39,166 bases of DNA from Hondaea fermentalgiana. Its lineage: Eukaryota; Sar; Bigyra; Thraustochytrida; Thraustochytriidae. Shown here in pieces: positions 1-10,000 of the stretch (position 1 is the stretch's first letter; every line of letters starts with the position of its first letter). The stretch is taken from assembly GCA_014084085.1 (NCBI GenBank), contig NPFB01000154.1, positions 241,333 to 280,498 of the forward strand, given 5' to 3'. Made by a program: the position numbers and the translations under genes. Below the pieces are notes generated by a model. The model was not told where the DNA came from. It saw only the letters and a program-made list of their open reading frames with translations, and ran no database searches.

Positions 1-75
1 GCCGCGAGCCGCCGCGAGCCGCCTCGAGCCGCCTCGCGCGAGCCGCCCTGCGCCGCGCGACGAGCGGCGCCCCGG
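1..75. repeat. GC-rich imperfect decamer repeat at window edge
   Basis: The first 75 bases are almost pure G/C and built from imperfect copies of GCCGCGAGCC with GCCTCGAGCC variants. No coding potential is evident. The opposite edge of the window is similarly GC-rich, so both ends may simply be where an assembly stopped in low-complexity DNA. Confidence 0.6.
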
Positions 76-175
76 CACAGACAGACAGGAAAGACAACGA
101 AAGGGGAAAGGGGTTTGCTTTGTTTCTTTGTGCGCCTTGTGCGAGACTGTTTTTCAAGGGCAGCAACAAAGCACA

Positions 176-214
176 GCAAAAGCAAAGCAAAGCAAAGCGA
201 AGCAAAGATAAGCG
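176..214 (+). repeat. (GCAAA)n pentamer tract upstream of the first gene
   Basis: About five near-perfect GCAAA units (one GCGAA variant) lie roughly 160-195 bp before the ATG at 373, on the coding strand. A matching tract in the same orientation and at about the same distance precedes the giant minus-strand gene (12205-12241). It could be a promoter or 5'UTR element, but function is inference. Confidence 0.55.
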
Positions 215-372
215 GCCAGCGAGATGGCTGGCAGCGCACACTAGACTTTACCCCGAAAGTGCAGTTGGCCGCGTCCGGATAGCCCACTTGCGGCGCCGGC
301 CTCGAGCGAGAGCTTCCCTCCCTGTCGCTCTCGCTCTCAGGCAGATCGAGAAAAAGGGCAGCGCTGGCGACC

Positions 373-2319
373 ATGAGCGAGGTGGAGTGGGCGCAGTTTG
401 CGCGCAGGTATGGCGCGCAGTTCGAGGAAAAGGTGCCCGGCGCCGTCTGCGAGCTGCACGGCGTGGGCACCACCGACCCGGACTTTGACGCAGGATGGCT
501 CCCAGAGGACGAGCTGCCCGCCCAAGACGCCGACGAGGGGGACGAGGCCCAGACCGCGGGAGGAAAGAAGACCCGCGGCGTACGCATATCCGTAGAGTTA
601 CCCAGGGCATACCCCCAGCAACCTCCCCAGGTTCGCGTCATGTCCGAGCATCCCATCCGCGAGCATCTCCAGGCCGAAATCGATAGCTTCCTCGCCGCCA
701 ACGCCGGCAAAAACGTCCTTCGGCCTCTTGCCAAATGGATTGACCGCAAAATCGGGCAGTGGAGGCCACCACAACTCCAAGAGGACGACAGCGAGACCGC
801 AAATGGCCAAGACGCCGGCCCCAACGACCCCAAGGACCCAGATGACGTTTGGACGCTCGCACAGCAACTCATGCTCGAGGACGCCTTGCTCGAATTCCCC
901 AAATCTATGGAAAAGCACGCGCGTTGGCGTGCCATCGCCTCGCGCGTCGAAAACAAATCCAAACGTCAGGTCATCAACCGTTTCATTGCCCTCCGCTCCG
1001 CCTTGCGCTCCGCACGCTCCAAGGCTCGAGCAGAATTTGAGGCTCGCGAGGCCGAGGCCGCAGAACAGCGCGCGCAAGAGGCGCAAGCCCTGTTATGGAC
1101 CGAAGAACAGCAGACGGCTCTCGATGCCGCCCTCGCCGAGTTTCCCGCCTCCATGGACAAGAATGAGCGCTGGAAAAGCATTGCCAAGGCAGTTCCAGGA
1201 AAGACTAAGCGCGACTGCGTCGACCGTTTCAAAAAACTCCGCCAAGACTTCATCAATCAACAGCAACAGCAGCAGCAACAACAACAGGGGGCCGCTGCCA
1301 ACACCACCAAAGCGTCTCAGGGAACCACAAATGTCGACGCCAAGGATCCGCGCGATGATCAACACACCGAGAGTCTTCCGAACCTCAACCCGGAGGAACG
1401 CGGCACCAAACTCGCCCTGCAAGAGCTCTTCCTCTCCAATATTGATGTCCTCTTTCTCACCTCGATAAAGTGCGTCGTTTCTTGTGGCGCCTGCGGCCAG
1501 GACCTCATCACTCGCGTTTCTGCAAACCAAGCGCACAAGGCTTGGTGCCAAGGATGCTCTGCCCGAATCGTCCTTCGTCTCAATCCGGCCCTAGTGCACC
1601 CGGGGGATAACAACAAAGCAGCCTTTCTCGACACAGAACACGCCATGCTTCAGGACATTGCCTCTTGTGACCTCCGCGCGAGCTGTGCCTCTTGCACCAA
1701 ACTCCACACCTTTAGTGATGTGCAGCGCTCTCGACCCCAAGAGGACTCCTGTCACAAGTGTTTTGCCAAGCTGCAGATCTCGTATCAGACATGGGGCCTC
1801 GAGATCGTCTTACGCGGCGCTGCAGCTGCAGCGGCTGCAACTGGCGCAAAGAAAGGCGCAAAGGCACCCTCCGGCGCCGCTGTTAAAGTTTCCAAAGCGC
1901 ACCAGATTGCCGTGCAGGAGCAAGCACGTCTCATCACCCCGGGCAAGCCTCTGCCCAACCTCGGCATTTGCTCCCACTATGGCAAAAGCCTCCGTTGGCT
2001 CCGCTTTCCTTGCTGTGGGCTCGCCTATCCTTGCGAAATTTGCCACGACGCCAATGGCGAGTGCGCCGAGACAAAGTGGCCCACCCAGCAAATTTGTGGA
2101 TTTTGTGGCACAGAGCAACCAGACTCGAGAAACAAGCCATGCACAAACTGTGGAAAGTATATCAACGTAACAAAGGCATCCTCGCATTGGGAAGGTGGCA
2201 AGGGTCAGCGCAACAAAGCACTCATGTCTCATAATGATAGTCGCAAGTACAAGAACTCCAAGCTCAAGACAAAGAGCAACAAGGCAAACCGCGTCGGACC
2301 CAAGTCGGGGCCCAGTTAG
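373..2319 (+). CDS. RWD-like / double SANT / CHY-type zinc-finger protein
   Basis: A 648-residue single-exon protein. The ATG sits in a good context (GACC before it). Residues about 1-135 look like an RWD/UBC-like fold (PxxYPxxPPxV pattern). Two SANT/Myb modules follow at about 158-215 and 239-292. The second, with WTEEQQ...ERWKSIAKAVPGKTKRDCVDRFK, closely resembles the DNAJC2/ZRF1 type, but no J domain is present. A Gln run follows (about 296-306), then two Cys-pair zinc ribbons (about 370-470). The CHY-type zinc finger (about 526-596) shows GICSHYGKSLRWLRFPCCG, CEICHD and CGFCGTEQP. The tail is Lys-rich. RWD domains mediate protein contacts, SANT domains bind DNA or histones, and CHY fingers bind zinc in proteins such as RCHY1 and Hot13. 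No RING finger is visible, so ubiquitin-ligase activity cannot be claimed. The protein may be nuclear or ribosome-associated (inference). It converges on the glycosylase gene, 147 bp apart. Confidence 0.9.
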   Translation: MSEVEWAQFARRYGAQFEEKVPGAVCELHGVGTTDPDFDAGWLPEDELPAQDADEGDEAQTAGGKKTRGVRISVELPRAYPQQPPQVRVMSEHPIREHLQAEIDSFLAANAGKNVLRPLAKWIDRKIGQWRPPQLQEDDSETANGQDAGPNDPKDPDDVWTLAQQLMLEDALLEFPKSMEKHARWRAIASRVENKSKRQVINRFIALRSALRSARSKARAEFEAREAEAAEQRAQEAQALLWTEEQQTALDAALAEFPASMDKNERWKSIAKAVPGKTKRDCVDRFKKLRQDFINQQQQQQQQQQGAAANTTKASQGTTNVDAKDPRDDQHTESLPNLNPEERGTKLALQELFLSNIDVLFLTSIKCVVSCGACGQDLITRVSANQAHKAWCQGCSARIVLRLNPALVHPGDNNKAAFLDTEHAMLQDIASCDLRASCASCTKLHTFSDVQRSRPQEDSCHKCFAKLQISYQTWGLEIVLRGAAAAAAATGAKKGAKAPSGAAVKVSKAHQIAVQEQARLITPGKPLPNLGICSHYGKSLRWLRFPCCGLAYPCEICHDANGECAETKWPTQQICGFCGTEQPDSRNKPCTNCGKYINVTKASSHWEGGKGQRNKALMSHNDSRKYKNSKLKTKSNKANRVGPKSGPS

Positions 2320-2466
2320 GGGGCTTATTCCACGCACAAAGACTATGCAAACGTATCGTCCCTTAAACGCAAGAGCAAAACGCTTCGCGCCCGCGTCTAG
2401 CGAACAATCTGCACAAGATACGTTGTAGTTGGGAAAACTTTGACAACGTTAAAAGAAAAACTGTCG

Positions 2467-3810
2467 TCAAGATTCTTTCTTTAGCTTACTTTCCTCACCT
2501 TGCTTCTTTGCCTCGGCTTTAGCCCAGGCGCAATACGCGCGCAAGTTTTTGTCTTGGGGCACAATCTCAGCACCCAGACCTCGAGTAAAGATCAGATAGC
2601 TGTCAAACGCGAACGCGCCAAAGCCATAAACCTTGTTCTCTGCCAAATCAAGTTGGAACGACGGCGAGAGCAAGTACTTGCTCGAAAGCTCCATGACCGA
2701 ACGGTATCGATTGTCAAAAAGACCTAACGGGGCCAGCACGCCGCGAACCGCCTCCGGGTCAGCGTCGAGCGCGGCGCTCGGATGGGGACACAAAGCGAAA
2801 AAACCTTCAATCGCTCTCTCCTTGACCTTGGCCGAAGACACACGACTCATCAGACAACACGCAATGAGCAGCTTCCATGTTTCATCCGCATAACGTTCCT
2901 GCAAAAGCGCCAAAGGGGAATCCGCCGGATAAGGGCCCTGGACGACATTGCGGCTCACCACATATCGCTCCCAGTCGACTTTTTCGCCGTCCTCCCCATC
3001 ATCTGCTTGTACGACTTTTGGGCCCCAACGCTGCACCGCTTCGTCGCGCCACGCATTATCCTCACGTTTCATCGACACCTCATCACCCCGTGCCTTGAAA
3101 ATAGCGTTCAACCGTTTCTGCAAGTCCTCGGGCCCCGGTCGTCGTGGTGTCTTGTCCAGAATTTCCCTCTCCTGATTTTCCTCCTCGTTGTCGTCATTTC
3201 CAGCGTCCTGAGAACCGTTTGTCTCGGCCTTGACCTTTGATCCTCCTGGGACACGAGAGGATCGCCGCAAACGAGAGGTGTCGATGGGGTCGCCACGCCG
3301 ACGCCGCTTTTTGGCACTTTTGGGGCTAGAGGAATCTTCGCCATCATTTGCAGTTGCTCCCCACGCTTCACGGGCTCGCTTGGCTTCAGCTTCTGCAGCA
3401 GCCTTGGCAGCGGCAGCCTCCTTGAGTTCCCGTGCTTCACGACGAGAGCCTTGAAAAAGTGCCTCCAATTGTGCCTCGTTCTGTCGAATGTTTTGCAATC
3501 GTTTCCACTCGTAGTCACTCATTCCGGGGGGCTTCTCCTGCTGCTCCTCCTCCTGCTGCTCTCCCTCCTGTTGCTCCTTTTCCCCTTGCACGGCGCTGGC
3601 GCTGGCGCTGCCCGACGCAGAGGTGGTCTTGGCCTTGTTGCTGCTCGTGTCGTTAGCACCGGCATCAATGCCATCGCCAGTAGTCTGAGACTGCTCACCG
3701 GCCATGTTTTCCTTGGCCTTGCCGCCGCTCGTGATCGAGTCCACTACCTCTGGCATCCCACCGCTCGCCTCCGCGGCCTCCGTCACCGGGTCCTCTGCCG
3801 CGCTCGCCAT
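2467..3810 (-). CDS. MBD4-like: MBD4-type HhH-GPD DNA glycosylase lacking an MBD
   Basis: A 447-residue protein. I chose the ATG at 3810 (MASAAEDP); the two codons before it begin with GTG. The N-terminal 270 residues are disordered, rich in Glu, Gln, Lys and Ser, with a basic stretch (SAKKRRRRGDP) that could be a nuclear localisation signal. Residues about 275-435 match the catalytic domain of MBD4: LALLQERYADETWKLLIACCLMSR, LAPLGLFDNRYRSVMELS, the hairpin FGAFAFDSYLIF, and a closing PQDKNLRAYCAWAK segment. Asp403 (codon at 2604) is the expected catalytic aspartate. In animals this domain removes T or U from G:T/G:U mismatches arising from deaminated (methyl)cytosine, in base-excision repair. 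No methyl-CpG-binding domain is present, as in plant MBD4-like enzymes. ROS1/DEMETER-type identity is unlikely because no FeS-cluster cysteines are seen. Confidence 0.88.
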   Translation of the reverse strand: MASAAEDPVTEAAEASGGMPEVVDSITSGGKAKENMAGEQSQTTGDGIDAGANDTSSNKAKTTSASGSASASAVQGEKEQQEGEQQEEEQQEKPPGMSDYEWKRLQNIRQNEAQLEALFQGSRREARELKEAAAAKAAAEAEAKRAREAWGATANDGEDSSSPKSAKKRRRRGDPIDTSRLRRSSRVPGGSKVKAETNGSQDAGNDDNEEENQEREILDKTPRRPGPEDLQKRLNAIFKARGDEVSMKREDNAWRDEAVQRWGPKVVQADDGEDGEKVDWERYVVSRNVVQGPYPADSPLALLQERYADETWKLLIACCLMSRVSSAKVKERAIEGFFALCPHPSAALDADPEAVRGVLAPLGLFDNRYRSVMELSSKYLLSPSFQLDLAENKVYGFGAFAFDSYLIFTRGLGAEIVPQDKNLRAYCAWAKAEAKKQGEESKLKKES

Positions 3811-4023
3811 TCTCACGAGCGATTCTGATTGATTCTACTAGGAACAGTACACAGGCTGCCACACAACGACGGGCTCGGGAGAGTGCTAACTACCAAGGCT
3901 AGCTAGCTATAGCAGACTGGTGTGTTGAACACTTGAAGGTTAAAAATGCAACGGTGGACAACAACAACAACATCAACAACAACGAAAAAGTGCATGAGTC
4001 AAGGAAAGAATAAATGTGTGACA
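3811..4023. other. Spacer with overlapping short palindromes and an AAC tract
   Basis: This stretch is the 5' flank of the glycosylase gene and the 3' flank of the giant gene. It holds the perfect palindrome GCTAGCTAGC (3898-3907) overlapping GCTATAGC (3906-3913), about 90-100 bp upstream of the glycosylase ATG. An AAC-rich microsatellite lies at 3959-3983. No coding potential is seen. Confidence 0.5.
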
Positions 4024-7000
4024 TTACTCAATGCCGTCGTAGCATGAGAGGCCGAGACGGTTCTCAAGTGAATCATCGGCACCATGACTAATGAGAAGCT
4101 CGCCAATGCCAGAGTCCTGAGCGACGTCGTAGCTAAACGCGAAATGCATAGCCGTGTTGCCTTGACTATTCTGGTGATTCACGTTTGCACCTCGGCGAAT
4201 GAGAAGCTCTGCAATGCGCTTGTTCAAGTTCTGAGCAGCCACAATAAGCGCCGTGTTTCCATGCGAATCCGTCTCGTTCGGATCAAAGCCCATGTTGAGT
4301 GCGCTCTCCACACGGTTGAAGCGCCCATTGCGGATCTGAGAAAAGACGCTGTCAACTTCTGGTACATCCTCGCTCGTACCGCCCTCCATCACAGTGCCTT
4401 GCTGCCGCGCCTCGGCAACCTTGGCCTCCCACTGCACAGCCTGCTTCTGCCGCGTTTCCTGCTCGTTGAGTGGCCGCAGCTTGTTTCGAGCGAGATCCAC
4501 TTTTTGCACATGAAGAGCGTGGCGCATACCCAAAATGTCTCGCATGTCTTCCACCCGCAGCTCCATGAGAAAATCGCCATCAATGCAAGCCTCCTCAAAG
4601 GCTGGCTTGTACTGTCCCAGCGAGAGCGTGTCCAGCCAGCGCGCAACATCCTGCACCGTCCACAGCCGCACGTCGCGCGGAAAGGGTTCCTTGAGCATCT
4701 TCGTCGCGTCTTCCGCCTCCTTTTGCCGCTTCAGCTGCTCCGTCTTCTCCCTTAGCTTGGCGCCCGAAACATCTCCTGCGCCGAGCTTAACGCCTGCCAC
4801 GCTCTCAATGTTTGCGGCCTCTGCCGCCGCGGCCGCCGCTGCCGCTGTGTCTGCCGACGATGAAATCGCTTGCTGCGTTGTATCCGAATTAATGTCGCGC
4901 AAGTTCTTGAGCATGTTAATTGAGCTAAAGTACGAAAGCGACATGCTCATGAACTGAAACTTGAGCAATTCCTCGGTGCTCGCAAACATTTGCTTACTCC
5001 GCTCTTCGTTCTCCTTCGCCGCGGCCGCCGTTGCCGCTGCTGCTGCTGCTGAGCTTGCTGTTGCAGACTCGAGCTCGATGCCACGCTCGCGCAGGCTGTC
5101 GAGCTCTGCCTTTTGCTCTTCGAGCAGCTCCATGAGATTGCGCTGCAGACGTTGAAACTCGCGCTCCTTTCGCTTTCGTGTGCTTTCCATATCGTGGAGA
5201 CCGTGTTCCAAAGCCCGCAGCTCCGACTTTTTCGTCTCTACTTCCTTAAACACCGCAGCAAATTCGGCCTCGAGCTCCTTCTTCTTGCGCTCCCGCTCAG
5301 CGCGTTTAATGTGGATCTGCATCTCCAGCGCGTATGCCTCTGCGGCGCGCTTCCGTGCCTCCTCGTCGGTGGTCGGGTCATAGGCAGTGCCTTTGCGCGC
5401 GCGCGCTTCGCGTTCTGCAATTTCCGCACGCGCGTCAAAGAGAGCCTTTTCGTGGGTTAACTCGTGCAACGTTTCATCCAGCTGATCCACGTCTCGAAGC
5501 TCTTGCTCCAGAATTGCCAACTCGCGCTCTGATTCCTCCAATCCGGCATGCACCTGGCTCACCCGCGTTTCAGCGCGCTCTTGGGCCCTGTGAAGCGCAT
5601 CGATTTCTTCTTGCTGCGCAGAAAATGCCGCCTTGGAGTCCTCGATCAAGCTCAGTCCTAGCTCGAGGCGCTCTGGTCCTGGCTCGGCATTTTCCCAGGT
5701 GCGCTTGCGATTTGCTCGCCTTCGCCCTCGTACGCCGCGGTATACACGCTGGATCTGAAGTGCTGCCAGGTTCAAGATGCGCTGGTGCAAGAACTCCTCG
5801 CGACCACGCCACATGCGCCACACGCTCTGAATTTTGGTCGCCGAGATGCCCTCGCGAATGATGCGCTCCTTTTCGGCGCGCGCACGGCGAGCGGCTCGGG
5901 ACGCAAGATACCCTCTGCACACGCTTTGAATTCGTGTCGCTGCCCGTTCCTGCAGCTGAATGCGCGCTTTGCCTCGCCCAAGCATACCTCGGGCCACGCG
6001 CTGGATGTTCACCACCGCTTGTGCTTCCTCGCGATCACGCAAAGCCTGCACGCGGACTTCCTCCGCACGTTCTCGTCCCATGCGCCCTCGATGCAAGGCT
6101 TGCAGTCGCACCGCTGCTTGGTACTTGTCGTCTTGTGCCATCTTCTCTTGCTTGAGCCGGACGGTGCGTACGCGAGCCAGACGCCCTCGGTAGAGGCTTT
6201 GAATCTGTACGGCCTTGACTTCGCGAAGGTCCTTATTCATCTCGTCGCGCGTAGCATCTTCATTCCGGATTCGCTCCGCTTCTGCCTCTTCCATCTCACG
6301 TTGCACCTGTTCATATGCGTCCTTATCCAACTCGCCGACGCGATGCACCTCAGGCTTGGCAGCTTCTACGGCTGCAATTGCGGCATCAATGGCTTCCCCA
6401 GGTCCGCTTGTAGGTGCGGCGACGTCTCCAAAGACCGGCGTCACTGTGGAAGCTACTGTGGTCGGATCCAAGTCTGTCTTTGCTTCTTGTGGCTCGGCAT
6501 GGCCAGCTTGCTCGAGGGAAAGCACTTCTTCCACCGCGTCGTGGCCCGTCTTCGTCTCGCTGCGCTCATGTGCACGCTCCGTTTGCGCAAGAAGTCCTGG
6601 TTCGAGCTGCTGCTCTTGCTGCTGTTGCAAAGCTGTCTGGTCATCGCGATCGCAAGTATGGCTACAACCCTCTTGTGCAAGCTTATGGACTTGCTTCTCG
6701 CCAAGCTCTTCGCGCGGACGCAAATGATACTCATCGGCACCACTCTGCGACCGCAACGCTGCGGCATCCCTATCGCGCGTCTGTTGTCTGCCCAGAAGCT
6801 GACGCTCAAGCTCTTCGATGCGACGTTGATCTTCGAGCTCCCACTTGCGGCGACGCTCCTCCTGTTCACGCTTTAAATGCTCAATCTGACGCAACACCTC
6901 GAGCTGCACGCTCGAAGCTGGCGAGATATCAACTGCAGCCTCATTGGGCAATGTCTCACACGGCTGCGCCGGCACTGGATCGTCTTGCGGCTGCGTCGAA

Positions 7001-10000
7001 CACGCGGAAACCTCCACACTGGTGACATTCTCGGCGCTTTGTACCGGAGATGTCGCACGCGATGCATCGGCAGATGCCGCATTTCGCATTCGCTTGTCCT
7101 CTGCGAGCTGCTGTGCAAGCGACTCTGAGAGAGCTCGAGCGCGATCTCGCTCCGCCTCAACTTCAGCCATCATAGTGCGCTGCTTCTCTTCCAACACATG
7201 GTGCAGACGCTCTTCGTGCTCGCGACGCTTTGCATCGAGCTCCGCCTCGAGCGCAGCACGGGCCTCTTCGTCGGCGCGGGTCCGAGCAAGCTCGGCTAGC
7301 TCACGTTCTTGCCGCAGACGTTCCTCTTCTTGAGCCGAAAAGGCCTCGAGCTCTGCAAGACGGGCTTGTCGTGCCTCTTCCGCAAGACGCTTTGTCTCGC
7401 GATGCTTCCGCATGGCTTCCTCGAACTCGTTCTGCGCAGCATCCTCGTTCTTGGGTGCACTGGGCGCTGCTGGAGCGCCAGGTCTTTGCTTCTGCTTTGA
7501 CGGTTGCTTGACCTTATTTTGCTTTCGACGACTCCGCGCGGGATCCTCAGGATCAAAATCAGCTACATCCTCAAGGAATTCGCGCTTGCATTCTTCGACG
7601 TCGTCAAAGGCCATGATCTGCACTTCTTCCCGATCGTCGACAGGTGCAGAGGTGGTCTTTCGCTTCGTTCTCTTGGCTGTCAATGAAGCAGGCTTACTGG
7701 GCAGTCCGCGCTTTGCTTGCGTTGCCTGACTCACTTGCTTTGCGCGGCTTGAGGCCTCCAAGCCAGACGCAAAGTCGCCAGCGTCTCCGGACATAGCGGC
7801 GCTCGAGGTCAATAGGCTGTCAACAATTTCAAGAACCTGTGCCTTGGCTTCCTGGCGGACCTCGTGTCCCGCCTTGAGCCATACCACGAATGCGCCATCG
7901 GGCCTCCTTAGTGCAGCGCGCATCTGGTCCACAGCTTTGGGGCCAATTTTTCCAGAATCCAGAAACTGGTGAGACCACAAATGCGAGACCATGCGGTTCT
8001 CGATGAACGGGTCGACGTTCGTCGGATTCACCAAAGCATTTTCTGTGCTCTGCACGATGATAAGAGGAATTTTCAGCGAACGAAGCGGCTGACGCATGTC
8101 CTTGTGACGCAAGGCACCCTGGCACAGGTGCGAGCGACCTTGCAAGGTAATCGGATTACCAACAGCCGTGTAAATATTGAGAACCAAGGCAGGATCAACG
8201 CGCCGAAGATAGTCGTCTGAGAAGAGAAACCGAGAAAAATACGAGATGGGGAGGTCGGGTCGCGTCGGCGGAAAGCTCTCAAAAATGTTCACCGAGCTAT
8301 GCAAGACAGCAGCCAGCTGTTCGTCCACATGCGCGAATCCATTGATGCTCAAGAGCCCGCGCAGACACTTGCGATATTCGGGAAGTCCGCCGAACTCGCT
8401 CGCAAAGAAGGTAGCAATATTGGCTCCATTGCCAATGCCCACCAAATAGAACGGCCGAAATGAGCAGCAAAAGTCACCCTTATGTTCGAGATCAGCCAAC
8501 AGCTCGTGCAGCGTTGCCGCTACGAATTCATTATTGAGCACACCTGCTGTCTCCTTGGGGAAGCGCGTGTGCGCTTGGCCTGGATAATTAAGCACCAAGG
8601 CCTGAGAACCGTAGTGCTTGCGCATTAAGGGTTCAAGGAAAATCTGCGACGCCTCGCATGTGTCAAACATATCATGAAGTACAACAAGATTCGGCGTTGC
8701 ACTTTCAAGCCCACCCGTGCCTACAATATCGTAACTGAGAGTTGTTCGTCCGTCTGAGCATACGAAAGCGCGCGATGAGACTGTCTTTGCGCTTGTGTCA
8801 TCGTTTTCGCCCTCTGCCGCCGAAGTCGCCAAGTCTTGACCCCCGGCGTGAAGTCGTTGCATCTGTTTCTCTTGGAATTTACGACGAGCACGCAATTCCC
8901 GTTTGCTCGGCTTGCTCTCCTTGTCTTGCGATGCGGCCAGCTTGTCTGCGCTCGTTTGCAGCGCAAGGAGCGCATCCTTTCCATCTTCGCCACTTCCAGA
9001 GCCCATCTGATCACGTCCCTGTCCCGAAGAGGAAGGCTGGGTGATCTTGCGTCGAAGCGTGTCGTCATGGGAAGCATGTCGTGAAAGCCCAACCACGGTA
9101 CCAGCCATTGCTTTATGTTGTGCATAGCTCAATCCTTTGGGAGAAAAAAGAGGTGCACTGTCGGGCCCATCCTGATACTGTTCGCTGGTTATGTTTGCAA
9201 GCGCGAGCTCTAGCCTTGGCCCCGAGTGTTTGGCGTCTTCTTCCTCTTGCTGGCCCGGTCGCAGACCTTTGGCAAACTTTTGCCGTGGACGTCCGCCCTT
9301 TCGCTGGCGCTGGCGTTTGCGTTGCTGCTCAAGTTTTGCCTGCAATGGAGCCACATCAGCACTAGCGTGGTTGATTGCCTTGAGATCCTCCTGCAGCTCC
9401 ATCGAATCCAAAAGATATGATGGCATGGCCACCATGCGCGACTCGCTTCCTGTATCTGTCAACGGAACGCCCTCATGACGGCCTTGCGCTGCTCCTGGCG
9501 ACTCCGTCTGACCTTGCTGGACATCACCAACTCCACCAGCACTCGAGGCAGCAGCAGTGGCAAGCTTTCTTGCCCTTGCGTCAGCTGGGAGGAATAGCAA
9601 CGGGTCGCTGCGGGGATGCGCGGTCCCGACTTTGTACTTGTGAGCCATGACTGCGCCCAGAACGAACTCGCAGAGAATTGCTGCCGCCTTGTTAATGCAG
9701 ACCAGAATGCCAGGGCGGAAAGACGGATCCTTGACGTAGCTTTCGAGATTGGCAATTCGCTGAGGCGGAATGCAGTCAATATCGAAATCTAGCAGCATTC
9801 CTGTGATGCGCTCGCCGTTTGCCATAATGGCCTTTGTGGCTTCCCACGTGACTGACTTTCCCGTCAAGAGCATCATAAGAGCATGCGCAACTTGGACAAC
9901 GCTGAGTGGCGGCTTGTTGAACGAGCGCAATTCTGCAAGACTTGCCTTCGTGAGTGCTTGCACAGCCTGCTGAGCTCGCTTGGCAGCCAGCTTTTGCAAC

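Noticed and set aside
5785..6876. Long plus-strand open frame of 363 codons, hydrophobic and Cys/Leu-rich
   Set aside because: It is the antisense of the coiled-coil and IQ part of the giant minus-strand gene. Its Leu/Cys-rich composition comes from reversed Glu/Gln/Ala codons, and no domain is visible.
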